NCBI GenBank assembly: GCA_021820675.1
Contig: JAKADI010000132.1
Location: forward strand, 1-5,920
Length of the DNA stretch: 5,920 bases
From: Bacillota bacterium
Lineage (GTDB): Bacteria; Bacillota; Sulfobacillia; Sulfobacillales; Sulfobacillaceae
Direction of reading: 5' to 3'
In this document: positions 5,855 through 5,920 of the stretch, one piece after another
Position numbering within the stretch: position 1 is the first letter of the stretch
Layout: every line of letters starts with the position of its first letter
Notes under the pieces: model-generated
What the model saw: only the letters and a program-made list of their open reading frames with translations
Databases searched by the model: none
What the model was told of the DNA's origin: nothing
Position numbers and translations under genes: made by a program

Positions 5855-5918
5855 ACCACTGACGGTCCACAGCAAAATCGATCAAATCCTGTAAAATTTG
5901 GGCCCCGGGCCCGGAGCC
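5853..5918 (-). CDS. ispA: 3' end of polyprenyl (farnesyl/geranyl) diphosphate synthase, partial
   Basis: Only the last 21 codons and the TAA stop are inside the window; the gene continues beyond base 5920. The visible tail contains ILQDLIDFAVDRQW before the stop. A hydrophobic helix ending in V-x-R plus one or two residues is the usual C-terminus of bacterial IspA-type trans-prenyltransferases, which condense IPP with DMAPP or GPP in the cytosol. No catalytic Asp-rich motif lies in view, so the call rests on this short tail and on position: ispA directly precedes dxs in many Bacillota, and the two act in the same isoprenoid pathway. The stop codon overlaps the dxs ribosome binding site, which suggests co-transcription and translational coupling. 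A different short gene in this position cannot be fully excluded. Confidence 0.6.
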   Translation of the reverse strand, partial: GSGPGAQILQDLIDFAVDRQW

Positions 5919-5920
5919 AA

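Noticed and set aside
5839..5859. GTG at 5859 as the dxs start
   Set aside because: It would put the strong Shine-Dalgarno sequence inside the coding region; the ATG at 5841 has ideal spacing.

Overview
The window reads almost entirely on the minus strand, so gene order runs from high to low coordinates: 3' tip of ispA (5918-5853), dxs (5841-3937), an inserted IscB-type element (about 3935-2960), tlyA (ending 2148), nadK (2151-1297), argR (1292-837), a 378-base gap, and the 5' third of recN (458-1). The order ispA-dxs-tlyA-nadK-argR-recN is a classic Bacillota (Firmicutes) housekeeping cluster. Protein style, moderate GC and the IscB variant suggest a Sulfobacillus-like or related deep Bacillota lineage. 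That organism guess is inference, not proof.

The housekeeping genes are tightly packed: 11 nt between ispA and dxs, a TTGA overlap between tlyA and nadK, and 4 nt between nadK and argR. They are probably one transcript. IspA and Dxs supply isoprenoid precursors and prenyl diphosphates. TlyA methylates rRNA, NadK makes NADP, ArgR senses arginine and RecN acts in double-strand-break repair. The last four are functionally unrelated but are commonly co-transcribed in this phylum.

The accessory piece is a roughly 975-bp IS200/IS605-like (IscB/IS1341-type) element dropped between dxs and tlyA. In transcription order it holds a structured non-coding region with the position and layout of a HEARO/omega RNA, then a short 211-codon IscB-derived ORF, then a 45-bp imperfect palindrome at its right end. 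The ORF keeps the IscB N-terminus (PLMP/RRXRR region and RuvC-I Asp) and the C-terminal domain. The middle (arginine-rich bridge, RuvC-II, HNH) is gone, with RuvC-I joined in frame to RuvC-III. The element's tail also supplies the likely ribosome binding site, start codon and a non-conserved ~28-residue N-terminal extension of tlyA. The putative guide of the RNA would be read from the end of dxs.

The argR-recN gap (459-836) holds no gene I can recognise. It contains short open frames on both strands that may be eroded remnants.
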